64,000 nt of DNA, from assembly GCA_032871835.1 (NCBI GenBank), contig CM065300.1, positions 3,167,768 to 3,231,767 on the forward strand. The letters are read 5' to 3'. Below the pieces are notes generated by a model, which was not told where the DNA came from, did not search any database, and saw only the letters and a list, made by a program, of their open reading frames with translations. Of this stretch, positions 11,188 to 23,000 are shown piece by piece. Made by a program: the position numbers and the translations under genes. This DNA comes from Dipteronia dyeriana (Eukaryota > Streptophyta > Magnoliopsida > Sapindales > Sapindaceae). How positions within the stretch are numbered: position 1 is the first letter of the stretch; the number at the start of each line of letters is the position of its first letter.

Positions 11188-11520
11188 TGTTGAAAAATAA
11201 ACTTGACCTCAGCCAACCACTTTCAGCCAACCCACCTTGCTGCCCACTTCTAGAAACCGGTCATTGATATGGCTCCAACCACCTCCAACTCCCAGCTGCT
11301 TCCTAACCACATTTGACTTCATTGTTTTACATTTATTTTGTTTGTAGTTTAGCTCATCTCATTTTCCTATATAAAGGGATGAAGATTGTATTGAAAATGT
11401 GTGGAGTGGTGAATGAAATATAGAGAGATATAAGCAAAGCTTCTCCTTTTATTGTTTGTGTTCGAACTCTCTCTCAGAGGTGCACCACAAGTAACCTCAA
11501 ACCATACCATCCCACCAACA
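11188..11520 (+). repeat. Copia 3' LTR
   Basis: 333 bp, nearly identical to 6131-6462, ending CCAACA. Confidence 0.92.
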
Positions 11521-11525
11521 CGTTT
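11521..11525. repeat. Right target-site duplication of the copia element
   Basis: CGTTT, matching 6126-6130. Confidence 0.9.
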
Positions 11526-12190
11526 GTGGTACCAGGGATGTAAGATAACAAGTTGGGTGGAGGAGTACCATATACTGCTTCAAAGGGAGACATTCCAATT
11601 GAAGGGTGTACCGCCGTGTTGTAGCTGTATTCTGCCCAAGCAATCCAATCAATCCATTTATTTGGCTGATCGCAGGTGAAGCCTCGTAAATACTGTTCTA
11701 CCGTTCGATTGACGACCTCGGTCTGCCCATCCGATTGAGGATGGTAACTTGAGCTCATGCAAAGCTTGGTTCCCTACAACTGAAACAAGTTTCTCTAAAA
11801 AGCACTGACAAAAATTTGGTCTCAGTCACTTACAATCGACAGTGGAACACCATGTAAACGAACCACGTCCTGTACAAAGGCCTTCGAAACTGATACGGAT
11901 GTATATGGATGTTTGAGTGGAACAAAATGTGCTTATTTGGACAAGCAATCCACGGCTACCATTATGACCGTGTATCCTTGGGATGGTGGTAATCCGTCAA
12001 AAAAATCCATCGACACCTCGGTCCATATTTTCTTAGGAATATGCAGTGGCTGTAACAGACCTGTTGGCCAAAAGTTCTCTGTTTTGCAATGTTTGCATGT
12101 TTCCCAACGACAGATGAATTCTTTGACCGCAGCTCGCATTCTAGACCATGTTAAACTAGTTTTGAGTTGACTGAGTGTTTTGAGTTACCC
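11526..12190 (-). pseudogene. Gypsy integrase N-terminal and core part
   Basis: On the minus strand the zinc domain (CKHCKTENFWPTGLLQPL), the first catalytic Asp context (SMDFFDGLP), the second Asp followed by a stop (VSD then TGA, an Arg codon in relatives) and the YHPQSDGQTEVVNRT block are all recognisable. The frame is interrupted by stops and then by the copia insertion at 11525. Confidence 0.88.
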
Positions 12191-13740
12191 GAAGTGTTCG
12201 CCTGTTGGTGAGGAATGCCCTTCTGATAAAATAACTGGTAGTAGAGACGAGTTAGGACTCAACAAAAGCCTCTCATCTTTCATCCAGACTCCATCACGTT
12301 TGAAAATTGGTGATGAGGTTGAGGTAGAGTCCTGGAACCGATCATAATAGGAGTCTTGAGCAATCTCTTTCCCAAATATGACCACCAATCTGCCACTGGT
12401 AATGAGATTGCTAGAAGTTGAAATTTGGCGACTCGTGATAATGCATCTGCACCGTGATTCTCTTTCCCTTTCCTGTAATGGATTGTGTAATCGTACCCTA
12501 GTATTTTGGGTAGCCATCGTGTCTGTGCCGGAGTAGTGATTCGCTGGTCAAGCAAGTATTTCAAGCTTTTCTGATCGGTTTGAATGACAAAAAGTCTCCC
12601 CAAAAGATATGGTCGTCATTTCCGGATTGCTTTGACAATGGTCAGCATCTCTTTTTCGTACGTTGAAAGAGTAAAAGTTGACCCTTTTTATGCCTCACTG
12701 TAATAGGCAATTGGCCGGCTGCGTTGTGGAAGAATTACTCCAAATCCAATGCCGGAAGCGTCGCATTCTACCATAAATTGTTGAGAAAAATCTGGGAGCT
12801 GCAGGACGGGCGGGGCTGTGAGGGCTGTTTTTAATCGTGCAAAGGTTGTCTCTACTTCGGTGGTCTAACAAAACCCATCTTTTGTTAACAATCGTGTTAA
12901 TGGTGTAGCAAGTTCACCGAACCCATGAATAAATTTCCTGTAATAACCCGATAACCCGAGAAACCCACGGACTCCTCTAGCTGATGTTGGAACCGGCCAA
13001 TCCAGTACAGTTTGAATCTTTGTGGGGCTGATTGCAACCCCTGCTTGTGAGATCAAATGTCCCAAATACCCTACTTGTAATACCCTAAAACTACAATTTG
13101 ATTGTTTCGCAAACAACTTATAAGCTAATAGAATGTTTAAGACTGTTCGAAAATGGTCTAAATGTTCTTTCCGGGTTTGACTGTACACCAGGATGTCATT
13201 AAAAAAAATTAACACAAAGTGTCTGAGATGTGGTCAAAATAGATAGTTCATGAGGTTCTAAAATGTTGATGGTGTTTTTGTTAATCCGAAAGGCATTACC
13301 ATAAACTCGTAGTGCCATCGCGTGTGCAAAAGGTTGGCTTGTGTATGTCTTCAGGTTTCACCCAGATTTGGTGATATCATGCGCTTTGTATAGTATTTTT
13401 CACTGTGTAGCTCATCAAGCAATTCATCTATAATCGGAATAGGGTACTTGGCTTTGATAGTGATGTGATTTAGAGCCCGATAGTCGATACTAAATCGTCA
13501 AGAACCATCCGACTTCTTTACAAGCAATACTGGTGAGAAAAATGGGATATGGCGTATGAGACCATAATCAAGAAATTCGTGAAACATCTTCTCAATTTTT
13601 GCCTTTTGATAGTATAGATATCGGTAAGGTCGCACGCTAACGGGAGGTTGATCAGGCTGTAGAGGAATATGATGATCATGTGGACGCTTTGAAGGTAACT
13701 GTGTTGGCTTCTGAAAAACATGTGCGAATTCTGTCAACAA
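12191..13740 (-). pseudogene. Gypsy reverse transcriptase and RNase H
   Basis: RT begins around 13740 (SVRPYRYLYYQK, LLVKKSDGS followed by a stop at a usual Trp) and continues through VMPFGL to the catalytic box, which reads FFND where FFDD is expected (Asn codon at 13198-13200). The connection domain (GYLGHLISQAGV, GFLGLSGYYRKFI) and RNase H (VECDASGIGFG, QTDQKSLKYLLDQR) follow, with further stops. The changed catalytic Asp and the stops make it inactive. Confidence 0.9.
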
Positions 13741-14366
13741 CTGGTTGAGGTCAGGTTGGAAGTGGCGAAAGTTCCTCTGGCAAAGTACCTGAAACCATAT
13801 GCAAAAAAAAATCCAGCACTTGTCGCATGCATCAATTCTTTATTTGTGAGTGGTGTTAAAGGAGGTTGTTTCAAACCGTGAAAAGCATAAGAATGTCCTT
13901 CATGTCTGAAAGTCATTTCGAGCTCACGATAATCCATTTTGATAAGCCTCAAGGTCTCCAAACAATGCACACCCAATACCGCCTGACACGCAGCGACGGG
14001 TAACACGTAAAAATCCACCTGAATTGGATGATTTTGAATGATTAAAGTAATTGCCAAACAACGTCCGAAACAGTTGATTTTCTCTCGGTTTCCCGCCATG
14101 ACCTATAGAGTTTTGTCCCTAACAACAAGCTATCAGAATTTAGTCACCACCGATTGATCAAGAAAGTTATGTGTGCTACCTCTGTCGATAAAGATTGTGA
14201 TGTCCTCATCTTTTAATTTACCAACGACCCGCATGGTTTGCGAATGAGCTGTGCCATTCATAGCAAGAAATGAAATTTTGGGAATGGTATCAGTAATATG
14301 AGCATCAGATTCTGGTTCATCAGTTTCCATGTTGTCTGTTGGTGTCATATTTTCAAGCATGAATAA
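13741..14366 (-). pseudogene. Gypsy aspartic protease region
   Basis: The retropepsin motif is recognisable as F-I-D-R-G-S-T-H-N-F; the usual active-site DSG reads DRG at 14178-14186. The second half (FYVLPVAACQAVLGV, MDYRELEMTF) follows after stops. It links the gag zinc knuckle to RT, as in plant gypsy elements. Confidence 0.82.
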
Positions 14367-14369
14367 TAA

Positions 14370-15417
14370 CGGACGCTCGCAGCGGTGGCCTGGTATGAAC
14401 TTTTCGTCGCAATAGTAACAAAGACCCTTCTCCCTCTGTGCTCGTGCTTTCTGCCCCGTAATTCATCGGATAGGAACCGAAGAAGCACTCAACATTGGGG
14501 ATGTTTTTTTGGATTGGTGGTGGTCCAAGAAGACTAGTTGTTTGCTGCGAGCTGGGCGTGAATCGTGATAAAGGTGTGGAAACTGGTGGGTGAACAGGGG
14601 GCTAGTTTTTCGATGGAGCTGGTTATGGTCTTCAATCAGCCTCATTACACTGATTGCATCTGAGAGAGATCGCGATTGCTTGACACACACGTCTAGTCGA
14701 ATCTCATCTTTAAGCCCGACAATGAAACAACCTATAAGAAAGTTTTTCGGCAGTTGTTCAATGCGATGCAATAACTTTTCAAAGGTTTCCCGATAAGCGA
14801 CGAAAGTGGTTGTTTGTTTGAGGTGGTAGAGAGCTTCGAATGAATCATCGTAATCGGTCGGTCCAAAGCGATGAAGGACAGTCTGAGTAAAATCATCCCA
14901 TGTTGAAGGACCCTTAAACTTGTATACCATCGAAACCATTGGAGAGCGATTCCCTCTAAATGGAATGACACCATTTGAACATATTATGGAGAAGCAATTT
15001 GTTTGAATTCAAAGTATTGCTCAGCTTTGAATATCCATCATGTCGGATCGTCACCGCCGAAAGTAGGAAATGACAATTTGAGTTGGGTGTTGTTTCTGTC
15101 TGAAGTGGTGAGTTGGGTGTTGTTTCGATTAGATATGGTATGGAAGTTTGTGGTGGCTAGTGGTGGAATGTGCGGGCTGTGGGAAGCTTCAGCTGGTGCA
15201 AAGGGGTTCACCTCTCTTTCGATGGAAGGGTTGGTCTGGTTGAGTCGAAGGGCTTGGAGTTCGGTTAGGACGGTTTGCATAGTAGCAGTACTTGGTTGAA
15301 GTTATCGTTGAGTTGGTTGTAATTGTTGTTGAGTTGGTCGAAGCTGGATTTGTGTCGGGTCAGAATTTCACTGACTTCATTCCGAAACTCAACATTACTT
15401 TTGTTACGAGTATCCAT
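14370..15417 (-). pseudogene. Gypsy gag, frameshifted
   Basis: The likely start is the ATG at 15417, 11 bases past the primer site. The N-terminal Asn-rich segment, the capsid (FPTFGGDDP then WIFKAEQYFEF after a stop, GPSTWDDFTQTVLHRFGP) and the zinc knuckle CYYCDEKFIPGHRC (about 14377-14418) are spread over three frames with several stops. Confidence 0.85.
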
Positions 15418-15427
15418 GGAGCTTTTG

Positions 15428-15439
15428 GCTCTGATACCA
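15428..15439 (-). other. Gypsy primer binding site (tRNA-iMet)
   Basis: TGGTATCAGAGC on the minus strand, three bases after the 5' LTR end. Confidence 0.9.
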
Positions 15440-15442
15440 AAT

Positions 15443-15773
15443 TGTTAAGATTAGTTTTAGAGAAAGGGAAGGAGTGATGGAAGAAGAGTAATAGGAAGAG
15501 ATATTTGTTGATAATATATTTATTACTTTATTGAATTCAATTGGGGCCATGGATAGGCTTACAACTAACAACATTTCCTGAAAACAATATGAAAAACAGG
15601 GAGCAATTATCCCACTAACAACAGACCATCATCCACTAAGATAATACCTACAGAAAAAGGAACCAATAACAATTGAATGGTAAACTAACTTATTATGACC
15701 TGACTCAGTCTTTCTAGAACTGACTCACGTTAACCATGCAAGCAACCATGCATGGTATTTCTGGATCGTATCA
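15443..15773 (-). repeat. Gypsy 5' LTR
   Basis: 331 bp; minus strand TGATACGATCC...CTTAACA. It pairs with 5284-5616. Confidence 0.9.
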
Positions 15774-15817
15774 CATAATATATATAGAAAGTGCTTTTAG
15801 CTTTTAGTTTTTTTTAA

Positions 15818-15865
<48 letters not shown>

Positions 15866-16195
15866 TTGTTTTAATCGATAAAAGAGTTGCTGAGTAGATA
15901 TAAATCATGAGTAATTTAGGTTTTCTAATTTTTTTCTTCAAATGATATTTTTATGTGAGCTGTCAATATCTTATAATCATGGGTTTATGTGATAAAAGAT
16001 GTGATGTTGATTGCAACTTACACACCAATATCTATTGAAAAGTTTTTTTTGGGGAAATTTTGGAAAGATTTTTTGACAACTCACACCTAGCATTACTCAT
16101 AAGTCATCGGAGGTGGCAAGAAAAAAAATGTCATTTGAGGTGGCAAGATATTAATTCTCCAAAATAAAAGACAGAATACGATAAAAAGAATAAAA
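15774..16195. repeat. Copy B of the duplication, right part
   Basis: It begins with the gypsy target duplication CATAA (15774-15778) and continues the match to copy A (1615-1785): AAGTGCTTTT then, further on, ATATTAATTCTCCAAA and AGACAGAATA. A (TA)16 run at 15821-15853 and about 200 extra bases expand it relative to copy A. Confidence 0.7.
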
Positions 16196-16799
16196 TATGT
16201 TAATTTAAACCCATAGGTTTAATAAGTTAAAAAAGCACTTTACAGGTTCTACATTTTGTTTTTGTTTTGAATTACAATATTACATAAATGTGGGGTTTTG
16301 GGGTTTTTAGGGAGAGAAAAGACTTAAACCCACGATTCATTGGTGAAGGTTTGATACGTTAACACCGAATCAATTTTAACATGCTCTGCTATTTTTAGAC
16401 CTAAATAATTTAGATTTCCAAATTCGTTTAAATTTAATGCTAGAGAAGCAATAATTTCATATTCCCTCTTATTACATGTTTAATCATTGTAATTGAAGTA
16501 TAAAAAGCACTTGGAATTACTTGTAATTATTATTATTATTTTTTAAATAATACTTATCCAAGGAAGTCCTACCAAGGGTTTTTATGGCAACAATTTTTAA
16601 ATAGAAACACTTTTTTATCTACCCTATATAATCAAAATTATTGTATAATAGCAAAATTATTAATTTAATAAAAAAATTTGAGAGACTAATTTATTAATTA
16701 TAAAATTATTTTTTTGAATTGTTACAGCTTACAAATTAGAGATGAGACCAGAAAAATACTACATAAACTTACAATTTTATTTAGCTAAAGAAGATCTTT
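16196..16799. other. Intergenic, no gene seen
   Basis: AT-rich with poly-T runs; nothing recognisable before the MULE fragment. Confidence 0.5.
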
Positions 16800-17065
16800 T
16801 GAAGGGAAAAGCTATTATTGATTTGGTCATACCAATTCCAACTTCCAAGTTCCAAGAGAGTTCAATTTATTCCAAGTCACTTTTTGTCGGTTTTGAAACT
16901 CAGAAGATGGGATTTTTAGAGGGTTGCAGGCCTTTCATTGGCATTGATGGATGCCATTTGAAAAGAGCCTTACGGAGGAGTTCTTTTTTCAGTGGTTGCA
17001 TTAGATGCAAACTCTGGATTGTACCCTCTTGCTTACTGCATTTGTGAAGATGAAACCTTACTAAG
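16800..17065 (+). pseudogene. MULE (Mutator-like) transposase fragment
   Basis: MGFLEGCRPFIGIDGCHLK is the start of the MULE transposase catalytic domain, with the first acidic residue in GIDGCH. One indel later another frame continues with the family's ALDANSGLYPLAYCICEDE (to about 17063). The rest of the transposase and any terminal repeats are absent, so this is a short relic. Confidence 0.8.
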
Positions 17066-17520
17066 TTGGTCTTAGTTTTTACTGCATATGCGTTGATTCT
17101 TGAAGTACCTTGAAGATAGACCTATTTGATTCATGATTAACAGATAAAAGGATGTAATTAGTGTTAGGATTATACTCGATAGCAAGAGTGTAATAATGTA
17201 TTTGACAATCTTTTCATATTAATAAAAGTGATTTCTAGTTTAACAAATCTTATAGCATTTATAGTTTAATTATTATAATTGTCAAAAGTAAATAATTATA
17301 AGGTCAAAAGACTATAAGAAAAGAAGAACTGAATAATATTCTTTAGTCAAAAGTACATATCGAGATGTACGAACAATTCTTTAGTCAGTGTTGAATAATA
17401 TTCATAACATAAGATAAAGGTTGGACGCATTTATCTTATCAAGGTAGCAGATTCTTTTGTTAGCATTTGAGTGTGATCATTTATTTAAAGCGAAAAGTGA
17501 AAAATAACCATTCTTTGTGT
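17066..17520. other. Intergenic, no gene seen
   Basis: AT-rich. ATTCTTTAGTCA occurs twice (about 17339 and 17371). No coding potential. Confidence 0.5.
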
Positions 17521-17530
17521 TTTTTTTAGT

Positions 17531-18441
17531 GGTGCTATTGGCACATTGAACTATTAACACCCAATTTTTAAATAGATATACAATTTTTATTAAAAAGAAT
17601 ACTCTACAAAATAAAACTAATAAAACTTCCACTTTCCTTATTTCAAAACCATAATAACATATATTGATACAGCGGGGTATGACGAAAATAAGAATGATCA
17701 CTTTGTCGAACCCTGAGGCACACTCAGACGAACCTTGACGCAACGACCGATAGTTACCAAAGCATGGACCGCCATGCAGAGGCCATCATTCCCTAATCTT
17801 CGTTAGAAAATGGTGCTCCTCAAAGAGCATATCGAATCCACGACAGATAAATATTCCAAAAGAACGATTTTATTTAAATCAATCAAAAGTTTTAAAAGTT
17901 ACAATAATTAAAAATAATAAGACTATTTATAATAAACTAATCCTAATAAGACTCGAATACGACATTACTAAAAAGACTAAAATAAGAAAAGATCAAAACT
18001 AATCAAAATCTTCTAAGATTCATGACGCCTAACTTGACTGGAAACAAAGATCAAATCTTGCTCAAAAGGTAAGTTTGATTTATTTTAAAAATCTAAATTT
18101 AATTCCTAATCAAACTAAAATAAATAAACTTTGCTAAATAAGAAAAGACCCAAATTAACAAAATAAGAATAAAGAAATTGTTCGACATGGGTCGCGGTTC
18201 CTTCATCTTTGTCCTACATCATATATTATTTCAAATAATTGAATGTTTACTATTTTTGTTATATATTTTTTTTCCAGATCTCAATCTCATATTTTTCATA
18301 TAGTGTATTAAGTTTGAAAATATATAAAAAGGTAATCCAGAAAATAAATTAAAAAATTTAATGAAACCATTTAATTTTATATAATTAAATTAAAATTTTA
18401 GAAGTTGGGACATATTCAGTAGTGGGGGTGCCAATAGCACC
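17531..18441. mobile_element. Inverted-repeat element with a later internal insertion
   Basis: GGTGCTATTGGCAC at 17531-17544 is matched by its reverse complement at about 18428-18441, so the ends form a TIR. The interior from about 17696 to 18226 looks foreign (less AT-rich at its left end, and similar in layout to 39715-40020), as if a second element landed inside. Poly-T flanks hide any target duplication, so the superfamily is not assigned. Confidence 0.5.
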
Positions 18442-18445
18442 ATTT

Positions 18446-19680
18446 TTTTTTCTGTTGATCTTTCAAAACTTTACTGAATATGCCTCCTCCCAACTTGATA
18501 TAGATTTTGCTTTCATTCTAACTTTAATTAACTTTGTATATCTTTTTTATTGACACTTCTCTCAATTATTAATGTACATTTAGCCTAAGAGATGGATTTG
18601 AACTAATTATCATTCTGAGATTATTTTTTTTTAGAAAAAAAAACACCTTACACCGGCCACTTGATAAGTTCTAATGTTCTATAGTATATATCTGACATTT
18701 CATCAATCTAATTTTATATATGTGTTAATGCCATGCGTCACGTGTAACGTGTTACTTACACGTTAATTTTATGTGATAAAGTTTAGAGGAAATTAAAGTG
18801 AGTGAACAATCTTGAAATGTTCAATGAAAAATAAAAAATGTAAGAAATGAACGAAAGCAATCGTCTTCGTGGACGAACTGTTTGCACAAAGTAGGAAAAA
18901 ACGGAAGGATCAAACCTTTGGTAGAGCATGAAAAAAAGGATAACAATCACAAAAAACTATGGCATGCATTGGTCAAGAAATCTATAAACAAATGTTAAGA
19001 GATTGAGAAGCTCAAGTACGTACCAATACATTATTCAACTAAGTATACTAACACACCTATAATATGTTTGAGTGAGTGAGTTCAATATCGTGAATTGAGA
19101 GTTTTCTTGTTTAATTTATTCTGATTTTAACTTTTTAAAAGTATTAAATTATTGACTTAAACGGAGGGGTTATGCTAAGTGCTAACATCCTTGTTGGGGC
19201 CTATTGACCAAGTTTATTTTGTCCGACAAGTTGTTGGATAGGCATGATAGGCATCCAGTTAAGAAGAATCAGGACAAAGATACCACCTGAGAAGGAAAAA
19301 ATAAATAAATCAAAAGGTCGATAATTAAACCAATTTTTTTCCTTAACATTTTATATATTCTCTCTACATAAAATGCTTTATAATAACCGTAGTTACAAAA
19401 TCAACTTCTAATTTCAAATTTGGATGAAAACTCATCCTGCACAGGGGTGTTTTTGAACTAAATTTTGAAATTATAAGGTGTATCTGTTTATATAAAACAA
19501 TTATTTTTAATCTAAATTCAAAACTACAGGTTGTTTTTGAAAAATAGTAAAACCAATGGTTCTGACTCCTGATGGATCCAATCTGTGGGCGTAAAGGTCC
19601 AAGTTCCAACTACTAAACCGAAACCGCGTTAATTTTGGCGGGTTCTGGTTATCCATAAGACGATATCCAAACACGACCCT
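18446..19680. other. Intergenic, distal upstream of sucrose synthase
   Basis: No gene recognised. Minus-strand frames around 19364-19861 have no domain and overlap the probable sucrose synthase promoter, so they are treated as chance. Confidence 0.5.
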
Positions 19681-19684
19681 TCCC

Positions 19685-19714
19685 GGCCCAAAGCACTCGC
19701 AATCCGATTGGGCC
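19685..19714. promoter_or_regulatory. Paired GGCCCA / TGGGCC elements upstream of sucrose synthase
   Basis: GGCCCA at 19685-19690 and TGGGCC at 19709-19714, about 380-400 bp upstream of the ATG. These are the site II (TCP-type) motifs common in plant promoters. Assignment is by sequence only. Confidence 0.3.
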
Positions 19715-20025
19715 GTGAAATACACGAACAAGAAACAACGAATGGGCGTGACAGTCTATGAAAGACGTTACGGATTCAAAAACAAAAGAAAACAAAGAAC
19801 ACCGTTTCGATTTCAAAAAGCGAGGGAAAATCTTCAAACTTGTTGACAAGTGCCCGTACACTTCTGCAATTCAATCCATCAAGCCATCGCCAGATCAAAG
19901 AAATGGCTGTCTTCTTCGTCGTCTTTCGATCTTCTTTTGCCTTATATTTCGATTCCTTGATTGTTCGTCTGTCTATGAGTTTATGCTCTCCATCGATTTC
20001 GTTCTTGATTTCGTTGATTTGTGTC

Positions 20026-20066
20026 TTTCTGTTTTGTTTTCGTTGTTGTTGTTTTTGGTATTGTAG
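20026..20066 (+). other. Probable acceptor of a 5' UTR (leader) intron
   Basis: A long T-rich tract ends in TTGTAG at 20066, 26 bases before the sucrose synthase ATG, a textbook 3' splice site. Leader introns are usual in plant sucrose synthase genes. The donor was not found with confidence. If spliced, the upstream ATG at 19903 would probably be separated from the main frame. Confidence 0.45.
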
Positions 20067-20091
20067 TGTGTGAGATCTTTGAGAAGCTGTG

Positions 20092-23000
20092 ATGCCGCAT
20101 TCTAGCATGCGAGATCGAGTTCAGGACTCGCTCTCTGCTCACCGGAACGAGTTCGTTTCTCTCCTCTCCAGGTTAGGGTTTTATTTCGTTTTTTTTTTTA
20201 TATATAAAATTTGAATTATTGCTTAAAATCTGAAAATTTGAAGGTTTTCTTGTTTGCATGTTTAGATCTGGACTAGAAATTAGCTCTCAGGCACATAAAA
20301 ATGTATTTGAGTAATTTTTTTCTTTTAAATTTTGTGTTTATTTTTTAATTATTATTATTTTATATAATTTATGGTTGAGAAGGTATGTGTCGAAAGGGAA
20401 AGGAATTCTGCAGCGTCATCACCTGACAGACGAGCTGGCAAACATTGCTAAGGAGGACGAAGGAATGCAGAAACTCAGCGATGGTCCTTTCATGAAAGTC
20501 CTACAATCTGCTCAGGTGAATTTCTTCACATTGTGTTATTCATATATATATATATATATATATGTTTTGAAGCAGTGTTTTTTTTTTCTGAAATGTTTTT
20601 TTTGAAACAGTGTTAATCATATTGTATCTAGAAAATATTAGAGAATTATATATCATTGTTTGATAGCTTGAGTTGTTGGGTCTAGCGGACATGTTATCGG
20701 GGCTAGTTTGACTAGAGAGTACTGGGTTCAAATCTCCGACATGCATACGTTTCTGTATATGTTCTGCATTTGGTATTATGCATATCAGCATATGTTTATG
20801 GATTTATTTTGCATTTGAGCTTAAACTTTTGGGTCTAGCTGGGTTCAAATCTCCCACATGCATATGTTTATATATATATCCGGCATTTGGTGTTATGCAT
20901 ATATTTATGTATTTATTCTGCATTTGAGCTTAAATTTTTGGACCTAGAGGTTACTTGACAGAAAAATACCTTGTTTGTAGCTTTTTATTTTATTTCCCCT
21001 TTTCTATCTTGTACTGATGTTATTGTTAATTTTTATACTTATTAGGAAGCCATAATTCTGCCTCCGTTCGTGGCTCTAGCTGTTCGTCCAAGACCTGGTG
21101 TTTGGGAATATGTCCGTGTTAATGTCTTTGAGCTCAGCGTAGATCATTTGACTGTCGCGGAATATCTTAAGTTCAAAGAAGAACTTGTGGATGGACAGTA
21201 AGAAACCTTTCCGATTGATAAACTTGGTCACTGTTGTTGAATATCTTAGTGGCAATTTGGTGATAAGAATGAAAATGAGATTCATCTTTGGTAATTATCT
21301 ATAAGGATTTATTTATTGAGAATTCACCTTTTTTATGTTTACAGGTGAATGCTTCAACTTTTGAAAGTTCATATAACTCTGGTTATGACATTTGATGATT
21401 TTTTTTTTAATAAACAGCTTCTTGAAAAGGACCACCAGATTTTCTGATGTATTTTCACTTATTATTATTTATTAATAGCTTCATAACAGTCTTTCCACTC
21501 GATTACATGACATAGCTTGTATGTTACTTTTCTCGTCTTTTTTTTTTATCAACAAATTTACCTAAGAGTTTGGATTGTGTCATTTGTGCTAGGTCCAATG
21601 AAAACTTTGTGCTTGAGCTTGACTTTGAACCATTCAATGCAACTTTTCCTCGTCCAACAAGATCATCATCCATTGGCAATGGGGTTCAGTTCCTTAATCG
21701 TCACTTATCTTCAAGTATGTTCCGCAACAAAGAAAGCTTGGAGCCTTTGCTTAATTTCCTTCGAGCACACAAACATGATGGAGTTGTAAGTCTGCTTGAG
21801 CTTTGGTTTTTTCTGGATAAACACACCAACTCACACCATTGTTTTTAAGCAGACTTATATACTTTTTTTTTAGAATGTCTGGTCAAAGGTTTTATTCTAC
21901 ACAGCCATATTGATATTCTTCTTCTGAAAAGTGATTGTTTCCTTTTAGCTTGTATTCAAATTTCAGTACACAAAATACATAGATAATAGGATTTTTTAAT
22001 TTTTTCTGTTAAGCTTTAAAGGCAGACAGCCAATCAATAATTTAAAAATTTATATTTTATATTATATAGGCGATGATGCTAAATGATCGGATCCAAAGCA
22101 TACCAAGACTTCAATCTTCTTTGGCAAGGGCAGAGGAACACCTTTCTAAGCTCCATCCTGCCACACCATACTCTGACTTTGAATTTGAGTAAGATTTTTT
22201 TTTTTTTTTTTAATTATGAGCTCCATAAAGTTCCTGTGTGGAGTCATTTACTGTTTTTTTTTCTTTTTTTAATTTGTTTGATCAAATAATCTATTGTTCT
22301 AAGTGTAGATTACAAGGAATGGGATTTGAGAGAGGTTGGGGTGACACAGCAGAACGGGTTTCAGAGATGGTGCATCTTCTCTTGGAGATCCTACAAGCGC
22401 CTGATCCATCAACCTTGGAGACATTTCTTGGGAGGATTCCTATGGTGTTCAATGTTGTTATCTTGTCTCCACATGGTTACTTTGGTCAAGCAAATGTCTT
22501 GGGTTTGCCCGATACGGGTGGACAGGTATCGTATTTATATTATATATTGTATATATGTTTTCTATATATTGTATATATGTTTTCTACTTATCCGAGATGT
22601 CATCAGTTAAAGTTTTAACACTGACACATGCACCATTGGGTCTCAACTTGTTTCTGGTCCTTTCTGTCATTTGATTTTTATCATAGTATGCATGATGGAT
22701 TGTTTCTACTTTCAATTTTAGGAATGACATATCTTACTGTCAATGTGATACACAGGTTGTTTATATATTTGATCAAGTTCGTGCTCTGGAGAATGAGATG
22801 CTTCTTAGAATACAAAAGCAAGGATTGGATATTATACCAAAAATTCTCATAGTAGGTGTTCTTAAGTTTTTATTGACTCAGAGTTTGATTCTCTCTCTTT
22901 CACCTTCACTGAATCTAGCATAAATTGCAGTATTAGTACTACTATCAACTTATACTTGAACGAATGATGGTTTAAGGTTACTCGTCTTATTCCTGATGCA

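Larger units (their letters stand above)
6131..11520 (+). mobile_element. Ty1/copia LTR retrotransposon nested in gypsy integrase
   Basis: A full-length 5.39-kb element on the plus strand with two LTRs, primer site, leader, gag, protease, integrase, RT and RNase H in copia order, and polypurine tract. By eye the LTRs differ at 8 positions plus one indel in about 332, so it inserted well after the gypsy host. The coding region has stops and frameshifts in most domains, so it is not autonomous. The TSD CGTTT and the split gypsy integrase prove the nesting. Confidence 0.95.
5284..15773 (-). mobile_element. Ty3/gypsy LTR retrotransposon, dead, with a nested copia
   Basis: The element is complete from end to end: LTRs at 5284-5616 and 15443-15773, tRNA primer site, polypurine tract, and gag-protease-RT-RNase H-integrase in gypsy order, all read on the minus strand. 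Without the copia insertion (6131-11520 plus 5 bp) it is about 5.1 kb. By eye the LTRs differ at about 30 of 331 positions, so it is old. Every coding domain carries stops or frameshifts. It sits in copy B of the local duplication and accounts for most of the distance between that copy's two halves. Confidence 0.95.

Noticed and set aside
19364..20108. Several frames on both strands upstream of sucrose synthase
   Set aside because: No recognisable domain; they overlap the promoter, leader and probable leader intron.
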